Assembly: GCA_003519585.1 (NCBI GenBank)
Contig: DOWL01000250.1
Coordinates: 332-14,417 of the forward strand
Reading direction: 5' to 3'
Length of the DNA: 14,086 nt
DNA from: Nocardioides sp.
Lineage (GTDB): Bacteria; Actinomycetota; Actinomycetes; Propionibacteriales; Nocardioidaceae
The position numbers and the translations under genes were made by a program. Position 1 is the stretch's first letter, and each line of letters begins with the position of its first letter. Below the pieces are notes generated by a model that worked only from the letters and a program-made list of their open reading frames with translations, did no database searches and was not told the DNA's origin. This document shows, piece after piece, positions 5,555 to 14,086 of the stretch.

Positions 5555-6721
5555 ATGCGCATCCTCCACACCTCCGACTGGCACCTGGGCCGGTCGTTCC
5601 ACCGTGAGGGGATGCTCGACCACCAGGCGGCGTACGTCGACCACCTGCTCGACGTCGTCGAGACCGAGCGTGTCGATCTGGTGGTGGTCAGCGGCGACGT
5701 CTACGACCGCGCACTCCCCCAGGTCGACGCAGTTGCGCTCGCCGACGAGGCGCTGACCCGGCTGGCCCACTCACGGGCACACGCGGTGCTCACCAGCGGC
5801 AACCACGACTCCGCGCGCCGGCTCGGCTTCAGCTCCCGGCTGATCGATGCGGCGGGGGTGTTCATCCGCACCGACGCTGGCGAGGTCGGACGTCCGGTGC
5901 TCCTCGACGACGAGCATGGCGCGGTGGCGGTCTACGGCCTTCCCTACCTCGACCCCGACGTCGTGCGCGAGCCCTGGGGGCTGGCCGTGCGCTCCCACGA
6001 GGCGGCCCTGGTCGCAGCGATGACCAGGGTGCGTGCGGACCTGCGCGAGCGCGTCGGCACCCGCTCGGTCGTGCTGGCCCACGCCTTCGTCGCCGGGGCG
6101 GAGCCGAGCGATTCCGAGCGTGACATCAGCGTCGGAGGGGTCTCGCGGGTGCCGACCGCGGTCTTCGACGGCGTCGACTACGCCGCACTGGGCCACCTGC
6201 ATGGGCCACACACGCTCACCGACCGGGTCCGATACTCCGGGTCGCCGCTCGCCTACTCCTTCTCGGAGGCGGCGCAGCTCAAGGGCTCCTGGCTGGTGGA
6301 CCTCGGCGCCGACGGCTTCGCGGGTGCCGAGTTCGTGGAGGCGCCGGTCCCGCGCCCGCTCGCCCGGCTCGAGGGCAGCCTCGAGGAGCTGCTCGGCGAC
6401 CCGCGGCTCGCGGTCCATGAGCGGTCCTGGGTCGAGGCGACGCTCACCGACGACGCCCGGCCGGGCAATGCCATGGAGCGGCTACGGCGCCGGTTCCCAC
6501 ACGCGCTCGTGCTCCGCTTCGCGCCCAAGACGCAACAGTCCCCGGCGATCCCGATCGCCCACAGCCGCGGACGCAGCGACCACGAGATCGCGCTCGACTT
6601 CGTCCGGGAGATGCGCGGCGGCCCGGCCGGTGAGGCCGAGGCGGCGCTGCTGCAGACCGCCTGTGACGCGTGTGCCGAAGACCCGGATGCCGACCGCGTC
6701 CTCACCGAGGGTCTGTGGTGA
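5555..6721 (+). CDS. sbcD: Exonuclease SbcCD subunit D (Mre11-type nuclease)
   Basis: A 388-aa metallophosphoesterase nuclease, the bacterial Mre11 homologue. With SbcC it forms a complex that trims DNA double-strand ends and cleaves hairpins in a manganese- and ATP-dependent way. The phosphoesterase motifs occur in order: SDWHLG (Asp8, His10), GDVYD (Asp48), GNHD (Asn83, His84), LAHAF (His176) and GHLHG (His214, His216), all expected metal ligands. The C-terminal capping part is present and the length is typical. The start is the ATG giving MRILHTSDWH, where the family normally begins; an in-frame ATG at 5477 would add 26 atypical residues and cross the -10 box. Its stop overlaps the sbcC start by 4 nt (GTGA), so the two subunits are translationally coupled. 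Confidence 0.96.
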   Translation: MRILHTSDWHLGRSFHREGMLDHQAAYVDHLLDVVETERVDLVVVSGDVYDRALPQVDAVALADEALTRLAHSRAHAVLTSGNHDSARRLGFSSRLIDAAGVFIRTDAGEVGRPVLLDDEHGAVAVYGLPYLDPDVVREPWGLAVRSHEAALVAAMTRVRADLRERVGTRSVVLAHAFVAGAEPSDSERDISVGGVSRVPTAVFDGVDYAALGHLHGPHTLTDRVRYSGSPLAYSFSEAAQLKGSWLVDLGADGFAGAEFVEAPVPRPLARLEGSLEELLGDPRLAVHERSWVEATLTDDARPGNAMERLRRRFPHALVLRFAPKTQQSPAIPIAHSRGRSDHEIALDFVREMRGGPAGEAEAALLQTACDACAEDPDADRVLTEGLW

Positions 6722-9495
6722 GGCTCCATTCACTCGAGGCGACCGCCTTCGGTCCGTTCTCCGGCACCGTCACCGTCGACTTCGACCGGCTGAGCGAGGC
6801 CGGTCTCTTCCTGCTCTCCGGCGCGACCGGCGCGGGCAAGACCAGCGTCCTCGATGCGGTCTGCTTCGCTCTGTACGGCGACGTGCCCGGCGATCGGGCG
6901 ACCGCCAAGCGGCTACGTGCCGACCTCGCCGCGCCCGACGCCGAGCCGCGGGTGACCGTCGACGCCACGCTGTCCGGGCGCCGTTTCCGGATCACCCGCA
7001 CGCCCGCCTGGCAGCGACCCAAGCGGCGCGGCTCCGGCACGACACCAGCCCAGGCCTCGGTGCGGGTCGACGAGCGGGTCGGTGGCGCGTGGACCACGCT
7101 GGCCACCCGGCTCGACGAGGCGGGCCTCCTGGTCTCGGGGCTCGTCGGGATGAACCTCACCCAGTTCATGCAGGTCGCGATGCTTCCGCAGGGTCGGTTC
7201 CAGACCTTTCTGCGCGCCAAGTCCGAGGATCGCCACAAGCTGCTCCACCAGTTGTTCCGCACCGGCCGGTTCGAGGCCGTCGAAGGCTGGCTACGCGACC
7301 GCCGGATAGCGCTCCGGCGTGAGGTCGAAACCGCCCACCGCGACCTCGCCGACCTGGTCAGCCGGACCAGCGAAACCGTCGGCGACCCGCTGCCCGAGGG
7401 TTGGGAGCCGCACGACCTGACCGCGCCCGCCAGCGACGGCTCGCTCCACGAGTGGGCCACCGGGCTGCGCGACGTAGCGCGCAGCCGGGCCGAGGCCGCG
7501 ACCTCGACGCTCAGCACGGCCGTGGCCACCGAGGCGGCCGCGCGGCAGGCGCTCACCAACGGACGAGCCCTGGCCGAGCGGCAGGCCGCGCTCGGTGAGG
7601 CTCGGGCCCGATCCGCCGCCCTCCGCGCCGAGACGCCGGAGCTGGAGCGGCTCCAGATCGATATCGAGGCCGCGACGCGTGCCGCCGCCGTACGCCCGGT
7701 CGCACGGCTGGTCACCCGGGCCGAGCAGGCGCTGGCCGAGGCGCAGCGCTCCACCGCCGAGCTCGATGTCGATCGCGAGGAGCTCCGCTCGCTCGAGCGG
7801 GCCGCGACCGAGGCGGCGGCCCGGGTCCAGGCCGCGCTGCCCCGCGAACTCGAGGTCCGCGGTCTGACCACCAGCATCGAGGCCGACGAGGCGCGGCTGG
7901 CCGCGCTGCCCGCCCTGGTCCGCGCAGCCACGCTCCACCGCCTGATCGAGGCCGGCGTCAAGCACGCGCGCCTCGCGGCGATGATCACTGCGGCCCGCGA
8001 GGTCCATCTGGCCGCCCGGGCGACCGCTCTCGAGGCGGGCGAGGCGCTGCTCGAGCTCCGGCAGGCGCGCATCGAGGGGATGGCTGCCGAGCTGGCCGGT
8101 GGCCTCGCCGTAGGCGCGAGCTGCCCGGTCTGCGGCTCGGCCGAACATCCGCACCCCGCAGTCGTGGCCGCTGGCTCACCCGACGCCGCGGCCGAGCGGG
8201 CCGCCGCCAAGGCTGTCGACATCGCCAAGGCCGACGAGCACCTCGCCGCCACCGAGCTGCGCGACCTCGAGACCGCGCTCGCTGTCGCGGCGCAGGACAT
8301 CTCCGATCGCCCGGTCGACCAACTGCGCGCGGAGCTCGCCGAGCTCGGCGTACCCGACGGTTCACCAGACACCGACGAGCTCACCACCGAGCGGGCCAGG
8401 CTCGAGGCTGCCCTGGCCACCCGGTGCGCGCAGCGCGACCTGGCCCGCGCCGAGGTGGCCGCCGTCCTGGCCGGCCACGACTCTCCCGACCTGGCGACCC
8501 TGCTCCGCTACCACCAGGGCGCCGCCCGCACCGCGGCGGAGGCGGGCCGGGCGCTCGACGCCCTGGCCGACGCGGCCCGGGCGCACGAGGAGGCTGCGGC
8601 CTCGCTCGCCGAGGCGCTCACCGAGCACGGTTTCGCCAGCCGTGCTGACGCGGCGGCCGCGGCCCTCCCGCCCGATCAGGTCGAGCGAGCCGTGACCCGG
8701 CTGCGCGAACACGACCGCCGACTGGCCTCGGTCACCGCCGTCCTCACGGCGGCCGACGCCGCCGAGGTCGAGGCGGCACCCTCTCCCGACGTCGAGGCGC
8801 TGGGCGCTGCCCACGCTGCGGCCCTCCACGAGCTGGGCAGCGCCCGCGCCGTGGCCGAGAGTTGGGCGGCTCGCGCCGTACGGCTCGACGACCTCACCCG
8901 TCGGCTCATCGACGCGCTGGCCCAGTGGCAGCCGCGTCACGACGAGTGGCGCCTGACCGCCGAGCTTTCGGCGTTCTGCGAGGGCAAGTCGGCCGACAAC
9001 CGGCTGCAGATGCGGCTCTCGGCCTACGTCCTGGCCTACCGTCTCTCTCAGGTGGTCGCGGCGGCCAACGAGCGGCTGGCGGGGATGAGCGACCAGCGCT
9101 ACACCCTCGAGCACACCGGCCGAGCCGGAGCCGGAGAGACGCGTGGCGGGCTCAGCCTGCTGGTTCGCGACGACTGGTCCGGCGAGTCCCGCGACCCGGC
9201 CACGCTCTCCGGCGGCGAGACGTTCGTCGTCTCGCTCGCACTGGCCCTCGGCCTCGCCGACGTGATCACCCAGGAGGCGGGCGGCGCCGACCTCGACACG
9301 CTGTTCGTCGACGAGGGGTTCGGCTCCCTCGACGCCGACACCCTCGACGACGTCCTCGACACCCTGGACGCTCTCCGCGACGGTGGCCGGGTCGTGGGGG
9401 TGGTCAGCCACGTCGCCGAGATGCGTGATCGCATCCCCTGCCAGCTCGTGGTGACCAAGGCGCGCGGCGGATCCACGCTGTCGGTGCGGGGCTGA
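6718..9495 (+). CDS. sbcC: Exonuclease SbcCD subunit C (Rad50-type SMC ATPase)
   Basis: A 925-aa Rad50/SMC-type ATPase, partner of SbcD. The N-terminal half-site has Walker A GATGAGKT (35-42). Long Ala/Glu/Arg-rich coiled-coil arms flank the zinc hook CPVCG (Cys469, Cys472), which lies almost exactly at mid-length and joins two complexes through a shared zinc. The C-terminal half has the ABC signature LSGGE (830-834), Walker B LFVDEG (862-867; Asp865, Glu866) and the switch His898 in VSHVAEM. No element is missing. The start is the GTG at 6718, overlapping the sbcD stop, with GAGGG (6707-6711) 6 nt upstream. A second GTG one codon earlier is equally readable; the ATG at 6670 lies inside sbcD and adds an atypical Arg/Pro tail. 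Confidence 0.95.
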   Translation: MRLHSLEATAFGPFSGTVTVDFDRLSEAGLFLLSGATGAGKTSVLDAVCFALYGDVPGDRATAKRLRADLAAPDAEPRVTVDATLSGRRFRITRTPAWQRPKRRGSGTTPAQASVRVDERVGGAWTTLATRLDEAGLLVSGLVGMNLTQFMQVAMLPQGRFQTFLRAKSEDRHKLLHQLFRTGRFEAVEGWLRDRRIALRREVETAHRDLADLVSRTSETVGDPLPEGWEPHDLTAPASDGSLHEWATGLRDVARSRAEAATSTLSTAVATEAAARQALTNGRALAERQAALGEARARSAALRAETPELERLQIDIEAATRAAAVRPVARLVTRAEQALAEAQRSTAELDVDREELRSLERAATEAAARVQAALPRELEVRGLTTSIEADEARLAALPALVRAATLHRLIEAGVKHARLAAMITAAREVHLAARATALEAGEALLELRQARIEGMAAELAGGLAVGASCPVCGSAEHPHPAVVAAGSPDAAAERAAAKAVDIAKADEHLAATELRDLETALAVAAQDISDRPVDQLRAELAELGVPDGSPDTDELTTERARLEAALATRCAQRDLARAEVAAVLAGHDSPDLATLLRYHQGAARTAAEAGRALDALADAARAHEEAAASLAEALTEHGFASRADAAAAALPPDQVERAVTRLREHDRRLASVTAVLTAADAAEVEAAPSPDVEALGAAHAAALHELGSARAVAESWAARAVRLDDLTRRLIDALAQWQPRHDEWRLTAELSAFCEGKSADNRLQMRLSAYVLAYRLSQVVAAANERLAGMSDQRYTLEHTGRAGAGETRGGLSLLVRDDWSGESRDPATLSGGETFVVSLALALGLADVITQEAGGADLDTLFVDEGFGSLDADTLDDVLDTLDALRDGGRVVGVVSHVAEMRDRIPCQLVVTKARGGSTLSVRG

Positions 9496-9503
9496 TGCGG
9501 GGC

Positions 9504-9509
9504 TAGATT
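9504..9509 (+). promoter_or_regulatory. -10 box for leaderless methyltransferase gene
   Basis: TAGATT ends 7 nt before the ATG at 9517 and starts 8 nt after the sbcC stop. It gives the methyltransferase a probable promoter of its own despite the 21-bp gap to sbcC. No clear -35 is seen; it would lie in the last codons of sbcC. Confidence 0.5.
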
Positions 9510-9516
9510 TGTCGGC

Positions 9517-10278
9517 ATGGCATTCGGGAGCGCCGACTCGTACGCCCGTTTCATGGGCCGGTTCTCCGAACCGCTGGCCCCGCTCTTCGCCGACGTGCTG
9601 ACGGAGTTCGACGGCCGACTGCTCGACGTCGGCTGCGGTCCTGGCGTCCTGACCGCCGAACTGGTCGGCCGCTACGGCGCCGCGCGCGTCGACGCGATCG
9701 ACCCGACCCCCGGCTTCGTGGCAGCGGCTCGCAACCGGCTTCCGGAGGTCGACATCCGTGAAGGGACGGCGGAGGAGTTGCCGTACGCCGACGACACCTA
9801 CGGCGCGGCGTACGCCCAGCTCGTCGTCCACTTCATGAAGGATCCGGTCCGCGGTCTGGCCGAGATGGCCCGCGTCACCGCTCCCGGTGGACCGGTCGCC
9901 GCATGCGTGTGGGACCACGGCGGCGGCCGTGGGCCGCTCTCACCGTTCTGGTCCGTGGTCGCGGAGTTCGATCCGGCCGAGACCCGTGAGCTGAACTCGG
10001 CTGGCTCGCGGGCCGGCGACCTGGCGCGGCTGTTCGGCGAGGCGGGGTTGGTCGACGTGATCGACGGCGAACTCTCGGTGACGATCCACCTCGACTCGTT
10101 CGACGAGTGGTGGGCGCCCTACGAGGAGCGGGTCGGGACGGTCGGCGACTACCTGTCGACCCGCACCCCCGCCCAGGTCACCGAACTCCGCGACCGCTGC
10201 CACGCCCAGCTGGGTGACGGCCCCTTCGACCTGACTGCCGTCGCCTGGACCGCCACCGGTCGCTCACCGCAGGGATAG
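9517..10278 (+). CDS. Class I SAM-dependent methyltransferase (UbiE/Methyltransf_11-like)
   Basis: A 253-aa soluble methyltransferase with the Rossmann-like SAM fold. Motif I is LLDVGCGPG (35-43). The acidic end of strand beta-2 is in DAIDPTPGF (Asp62), and the later motifs ELPYADDTYGAAYAQ and LAEMARVTAPGG (post-motif, strand beta-4/5 region) follow at normal spacing. The shape is that of the UbiE/MenG-like small-molecule methyltransferases, but the acceptor cannot be told from the sequence. The ATG follows TAGATT by 7 nt, so the mRNA is probably leaderless. The gene starts 21 bp after sbcC in the same direction, but a functional link is doubtful. Its stop codon lies inside a long hairpin shared with the convergent sulfotransferase gene. 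Confidence 0.92.
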   Translation: MAFGSADSYARFMGRFSEPLAPLFADVLTEFDGRLLDVGCGPGVLTAELVGRYGAARVDAIDPTPGFVAAARNRLPEVDIREGTAEELPYADDTYGAAYAQLVVHFMKDPVRGLAEMARVTAPGGPVAACVWDHGGGRGPLSPFWSVVAEFDPAETRELNSAGSRAGDLARLFGEAGLVDVIDGELSVTIHLDSFDEWWAPYEERVGTVGDYLSTRTPAQVTELRDRCHAQLGDGPFDLTAVAWTATGRSPQG

Positions 10279-10339
10279 TCCGTGACGTTTGTGTGGGTGC
10301 ACCCGTGGTCGCACCCACACAACCGTCACGGACTATCCC
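10272..10339. terminator. Bidirectional terminator hairpin containing both convergent stop codons
   Basis: Arms of 29 bases (10272-10300 and 10311-10339) are reverse complements except for one mismatch near the middle, around a 10-base loop. The outer end of each arm reads GGGATAG, and both genes stop on its TAG: the methyltransferase at 10276-10278 on the plus strand and the sulfotransferase at 10333-10335 on the minus strand. Both proteins therefore end in Gly. The stem is strong in RNA from either strand and lies exactly where convergent transcription must end, so a two-way terminator is the natural reading. Confidence 0.85.
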
Positions 10340-11049
10340 GATCTGGTCGCGGTCCAGTCGCTCAGGTCCAACCCCCACTCAGATTCGAGGCGGGCGAGCT
10401 GGGGGCGGTACATCGTCTGCAACGAGGCCTGGAGTCCCTCCGGCCAGTCCCAGTCGGCACGGCTGCTCGAGCCTGACGCCTCGTCGACGTGGGCCAGGGG
10501 CGCCGGGTCGAGGCCGAGGCGGCGCCACACGTCGTCGACGGCGGGCTGCGGGTCGCGGCGCACCCTTTCGTAGACCATCACGACCATCCGTTCCCGGCCC
10601 ACCGCGCCCGCCCATGCGGCGAGCTGGTCGGCGTAGAAGCCGGTGAAGGTCTGCACGGTGATCGGCACCGGGTAGGGCCAGGGCGACGGTTTGCCGGCGG
10701 CGGCCCGCGTGGCGGCCAGCCGCATCGCGGACCGGAACCGCTCGACGGGATCGCGCAGCAACACCAGGACGGGTGCCCCGGGGACCAGCCGTGCCGCGAC
10801 GGCCGGCACCGAGGCGTGCCGGAGGTACTGCGGCGTCCACTCGCCGCGGCGTACGCCGTCGGCAGGGAACAGAGCGAGATAGTCGGACGCAGGCACGACG
10901 CCGTCGGCCACCTTGTGGAGCAGGTGCTGCTCCTTCTTGTCGTTCGTCCCCAGCCCGACAGCCGGGTGCTGGGTGAGCAGGTCGGTGAACCAGGTGGTCC
11001 CGCTCCGCTGGGCACCGATACCGAGCCACGCCGGGCCGGGAACTGACAT
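10333..11049 (-). CDS. PAPS-dependent sulfotransferase family protein
   Basis: A 238-aa soluble sulfotransferase-domain protein that would transfer sulfate from PAPS to an unknown acceptor. The N-terminal phosphosulfate-binding loop is GAQRSGTTW (12-20), and the 3'-phosphate-binding segment is LLRDPVERFRSAM (97-109; Arg99 and Ser107 as expected ligands). FYADQLAAW followed by YERVRRDP fits the heparan-sulfate-sulfotransferase-like bacterial group. It is on the short side for the family but has a complete beginning and end. The ATG follows TAGGGT by 7 nt on the minus strand. The gene converges on the methyltransferase and is divergent from tldD. No PAPS synthesis or glycan/lipid genes lie nearby, so the acceptor is open. 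Confidence 0.9.
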   Translation of the reverse strand: MSVPGPAWLGIGAQRSGTTWFTDLLTQHPAVGLGTNDKKEQHLLHKVADGVVPASDYLALFPADGVRRGEWTPQYLRHASVPAVAARLVPGAPVLVLLRDPVERFRSAMRLAATRAAAGKPSPWPYPVPITVQTFTGFYADQLAAWAGAVGRERMVVMVYERVRRDPQPAVDDVWRRLGLDPAPLAHVDEASGSSSRADWDWPEGLQASLQTMYRPQLARLESEWGLDLSDWTATRSG

Positions 11050-11056
11050 GTCGCCA

Positions 11057-11062
11057 ACCCTA
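11057..11062 (-). promoter_or_regulatory. -10 box for leaderless sulfotransferase gene
   Basis: On the minus strand TAGGGT ends 7 nt before the ATG (11047-11049). This is the same arrangement as for the methyltransferase and tldD. No good -35 is visible. Confidence 0.45.
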
Positions 11063-11198
11063 TGGTGCGTCTAGTGTCGCGTGTCGGAAGTTGTTGAACG
11101 GTTGGCGTGCTCAAGGTGCGCGCATCGCGAGGCGCCGGAACGACGCTCTACCCGTACGTCCAGCGAGTTTCGGCAACGAAGCGAGGTGCGTGGCTTCA

Positions 11199-11213
11199 GT
11201 GCGCGAAGCGCAC
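11199..11213. repeat. Small inverted repeat upstream of tldD
   Basis: GTGCGC (11199-11204) and GCGCAC (11208-11213) are exact inverted copies around GAA. The site lies 22 bp upstream of the tldD -10 box, where a -35 or an operator would be. The rest of the 199-bp gap between the divergent genes (11050-11248) shows no other feature I can support. Confidence 0.3.
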
Positions 11214-11235
11214 AAGAACTTTCGACACGTGGCAC

Positions 11236-11241
11236 TAGGTT
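11236..11241 (+). promoter_or_regulatory. -10 box for leaderless tldD
   Basis: TAGGTT ends 7 nt before the ATG at 11249. Together with the absence of a Shine-Dalgarno sequence it fixes the start of tldD and argues against an N-terminal extension from further upstream. Confidence 0.5.
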
Positions 11242-11248
11242 GGGGCCC

Positions 11249-12756
<1,508 letters not shown>

Positions 12757-12760
<4 letters not shown>

Positions 12761-14086
12761 CCCCCAGCAGCCCCGCCGTCAGCCCCCAGAGCCTGGTGGA
12801 GCACGCGTTGGCCGCCTCCATGGCCGACGACTGCGTCACGATCGTGCGTGACTCGACGAGTGCCAACCTCCGCTGGGCCAACAACACACTCACCACCAAT
12901 GGGGTGATGCACGGCGTCCACGTGAGCGTCGTGTCGTTCGTCCATCAGGCCGGTGGGATCAGCGTGGGCTCGGTGAGCGGCAGCGCCACCACCCAGGCCG
13001 AGGTCGACGAACTGGTACGTGCGGCCGACGCTGCGGCGCGCAACGCCGCACCGGCCGAGGATGCCGGCGAACTGCTGGGCGACCGCGTCTCGCCCGACTG
13101 GTCCGACGAGCCGGGAAGCACCAGCATCCACGTGTACGACGACGTGGCCCCGGCCCTCGGCGAGGCGTTCGGCCGGGCCGGTGGTGGCGGCCGGGTGCTC
13201 TACGGCTTCGTCAACCACGAGGTGACCACCACCTACCTCGGGTCCACCCGAGGGCTGCGGCTGCGCCACGTCCAGCCGACGGGTCACTTCGGGTGCACCG
13301 GCAAGACCGCCGACCTGTCGACCAGCGCCTGGGTCGGCCGGGCAACTCGTGACTTCAGCGACATCGATCCGCTCGCGGCCGAGGAGGAGCTGGCCCAGCG
13401 GCTGGCCTGGGGGCGGCGCAAGGTCGACCTCGAGGCGGGCCGGTACGACACGATCCTGCCGCCGACCGCGTTGGCCGATCTGATGATCTACGCCTACTGG
13501 GTCGCCGACGCCCGATCGGCCTGGGAGGGCCAGTCGGTCTACAGCCGCCGGCCCACCGGCACCCGGATCGGGGAGGACGTCGTCCGCCCCGAGGTCACGC
13601 TCTTCTCCGACCCGCACTACTCCGGGCTGCAGTGCGCGCCGTTCACGGTGTCGGCGGCCTCCGGCAACGACACCTCGGTCTTCGACAACGGGCTGGAGCT
13701 AGGGCGCACCGACTGGATCCGCGGTGGCGAGCTGACTGCGCTGCGCCAGACTCGGCACACCGCGGCCATGACGAGCCAGCCGGCCACCCCGAGCATCGAC
13801 AATCTCGTGCTCGAGGTCGACGGAGCGTCCGGCTCGGTCGACGACCTGGTGGCCGGCACCGAGCGCGGGCTGCTGCTGACCTGCATGTGGTACATCCGCG
13901 AGGTCGATCCGCAGACCTTCCTGCTCACCGGGCTCACCAGAGACGGCGTCTACCTGGTCGAGAACGGCGAGATCACCGGCGCGGTCAACAACTTCCGCTG
14001 GAACGAGAGCCCGATCGACCTGCTCCGCCGGTTCACCCACGCCTCCGCGACAGTCCCCAGCTTCAGCCGGGAGTGGGGCGACGATT
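12757..14086 (+). CDS. pmbA: TldE/PmbA family protein, partial (3' end beyond window)
   Basis: 443 complete codons are open from the ATG to the window edge, with no stop. PmbA (TldE) is the non-catalytic partner of TldD that helps form the proteolytic chamber. As expected it lacks HExxxH. Recognisable stretches are the N-terminal RWANNTLTTNG, the central GHFGCTGKTADLS, TSVFDNGLELG, and the C-terminal signature LLLTCMWYIREVD followed by FLLTGLTRDGVYLVENGE and AVNNFRWNESP. These place the true C-terminus probably within about 20 residues of the edge. The start is well fixed: GAGGAG (12743-12748) lies 8 nt upstream, and the ATG overlaps the tldD stop by 4 nt. Confidence 0.95.

Noticed and set aside
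8362..9918. 518-codon minus-strand open frame across the end of sbcC and the methyltransferase
   Set aside because: Antisense to two genes with complete motif sets; Gly/Arg/Val-rich shadow composition and no domain.
5555..10278. sbcDC plus methyltransferase as a defence or DNA-modification system
   Set aside because: sbcDC is a standard repair pair, the methyltransferase resembles small-molecule UbiE-like enzymes without DNA-methylase motifs (no DPPY or PCQ), and it has its own promoter.
11170..11182. Possible relic of the left-edge palindrome (GCGAGTTTC followed by GGC)
   Set aside because: Only about nine bases match and no palindrome is present; this is within chance.
11081..11248. N-terminal extension of tldD (56 extra codons)
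   Set aside because: It crosses the TAGGTT box and has weak codon bias and Arg/Ser-rich content unlike the TldD N-terminus; the family begins near MPEIDPSF.

Overview
The window comes from a high-GC actinobacterium, most likely Nocardioides or a close relative. Third codon positions are strongly G/C, codons such as GTC, CTC and GAC dominate, GTG starts are common, and several genes carry a TAnnnT box only 6-7 nt in front of the start codon, as leaderless actinobacterial genes do. This placement is inference; there is no rRNA or other marker in the window. The content is mostly housekeeping and stress or peptide metabolism. I find no phage, transposon, CRISPR, tRNA or rRNA.

Layout. Positions 1-143 hold an array of alternating 28-bp palindromes spaced every 31 bp (62-bp tandem period), cut by the left edge and ending directly at the stop codon of the first gene. 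Next, on the minus strand, is a two-gene operon: an OsmC-family protein (1016-1570) whose stop overlaps the GTG start of a short-chain dehydrogenase (144-1019). Around the osmC start lies a perfect 12-bp triplication that repeats the ATG three times. A probable 46-aa basic protein (1829-1969, minus) follows, with its own promoter, leader hairpin, Shine-Dalgarno sequence and a pair of downstream hairpins.

On the plus strand, pepN (M1 aminopeptidase, 2195-4654) is followed 10 bp later by fdhD (4665-5480). Then comes sbcD-sbcC (5555-9495, overlapping by 4 nt) and a class I SAM methyltransferase (9517-10278). The methyltransferase converges on a minus-strand sulfotransferase (10333-11049). A 29-bp-arm hairpin sits between them and contains both stop codons. 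Divergent from the sulfotransferase is tldD-pmbA (11249 to the window edge), again overlapping by 4 nt; pmbA is cut off by the end of the window.

How the genes work together. SbcC and SbcD form one nuclease/ATPase complex that processes DNA ends and hairpins. TldD and PmbA (TldE) form one heterodimeric metalloprotease. PepN, a cytosolic aminopeptidase, also belongs to peptide turnover. FdhD activates molybdenum/tungsten formate dehydrogenases by sulfuration, but no such enzyme is in the window. The OsmC and SDR pair suggests a small redox or detoxification operon.

I see no convincing new multi-gene system. The items most worth a second look are non-coding or small: the palindrome array, the autonomous 46-aa gene, the triplicated start codon of osmC, and the hairpin shared by two convergent stop codons.
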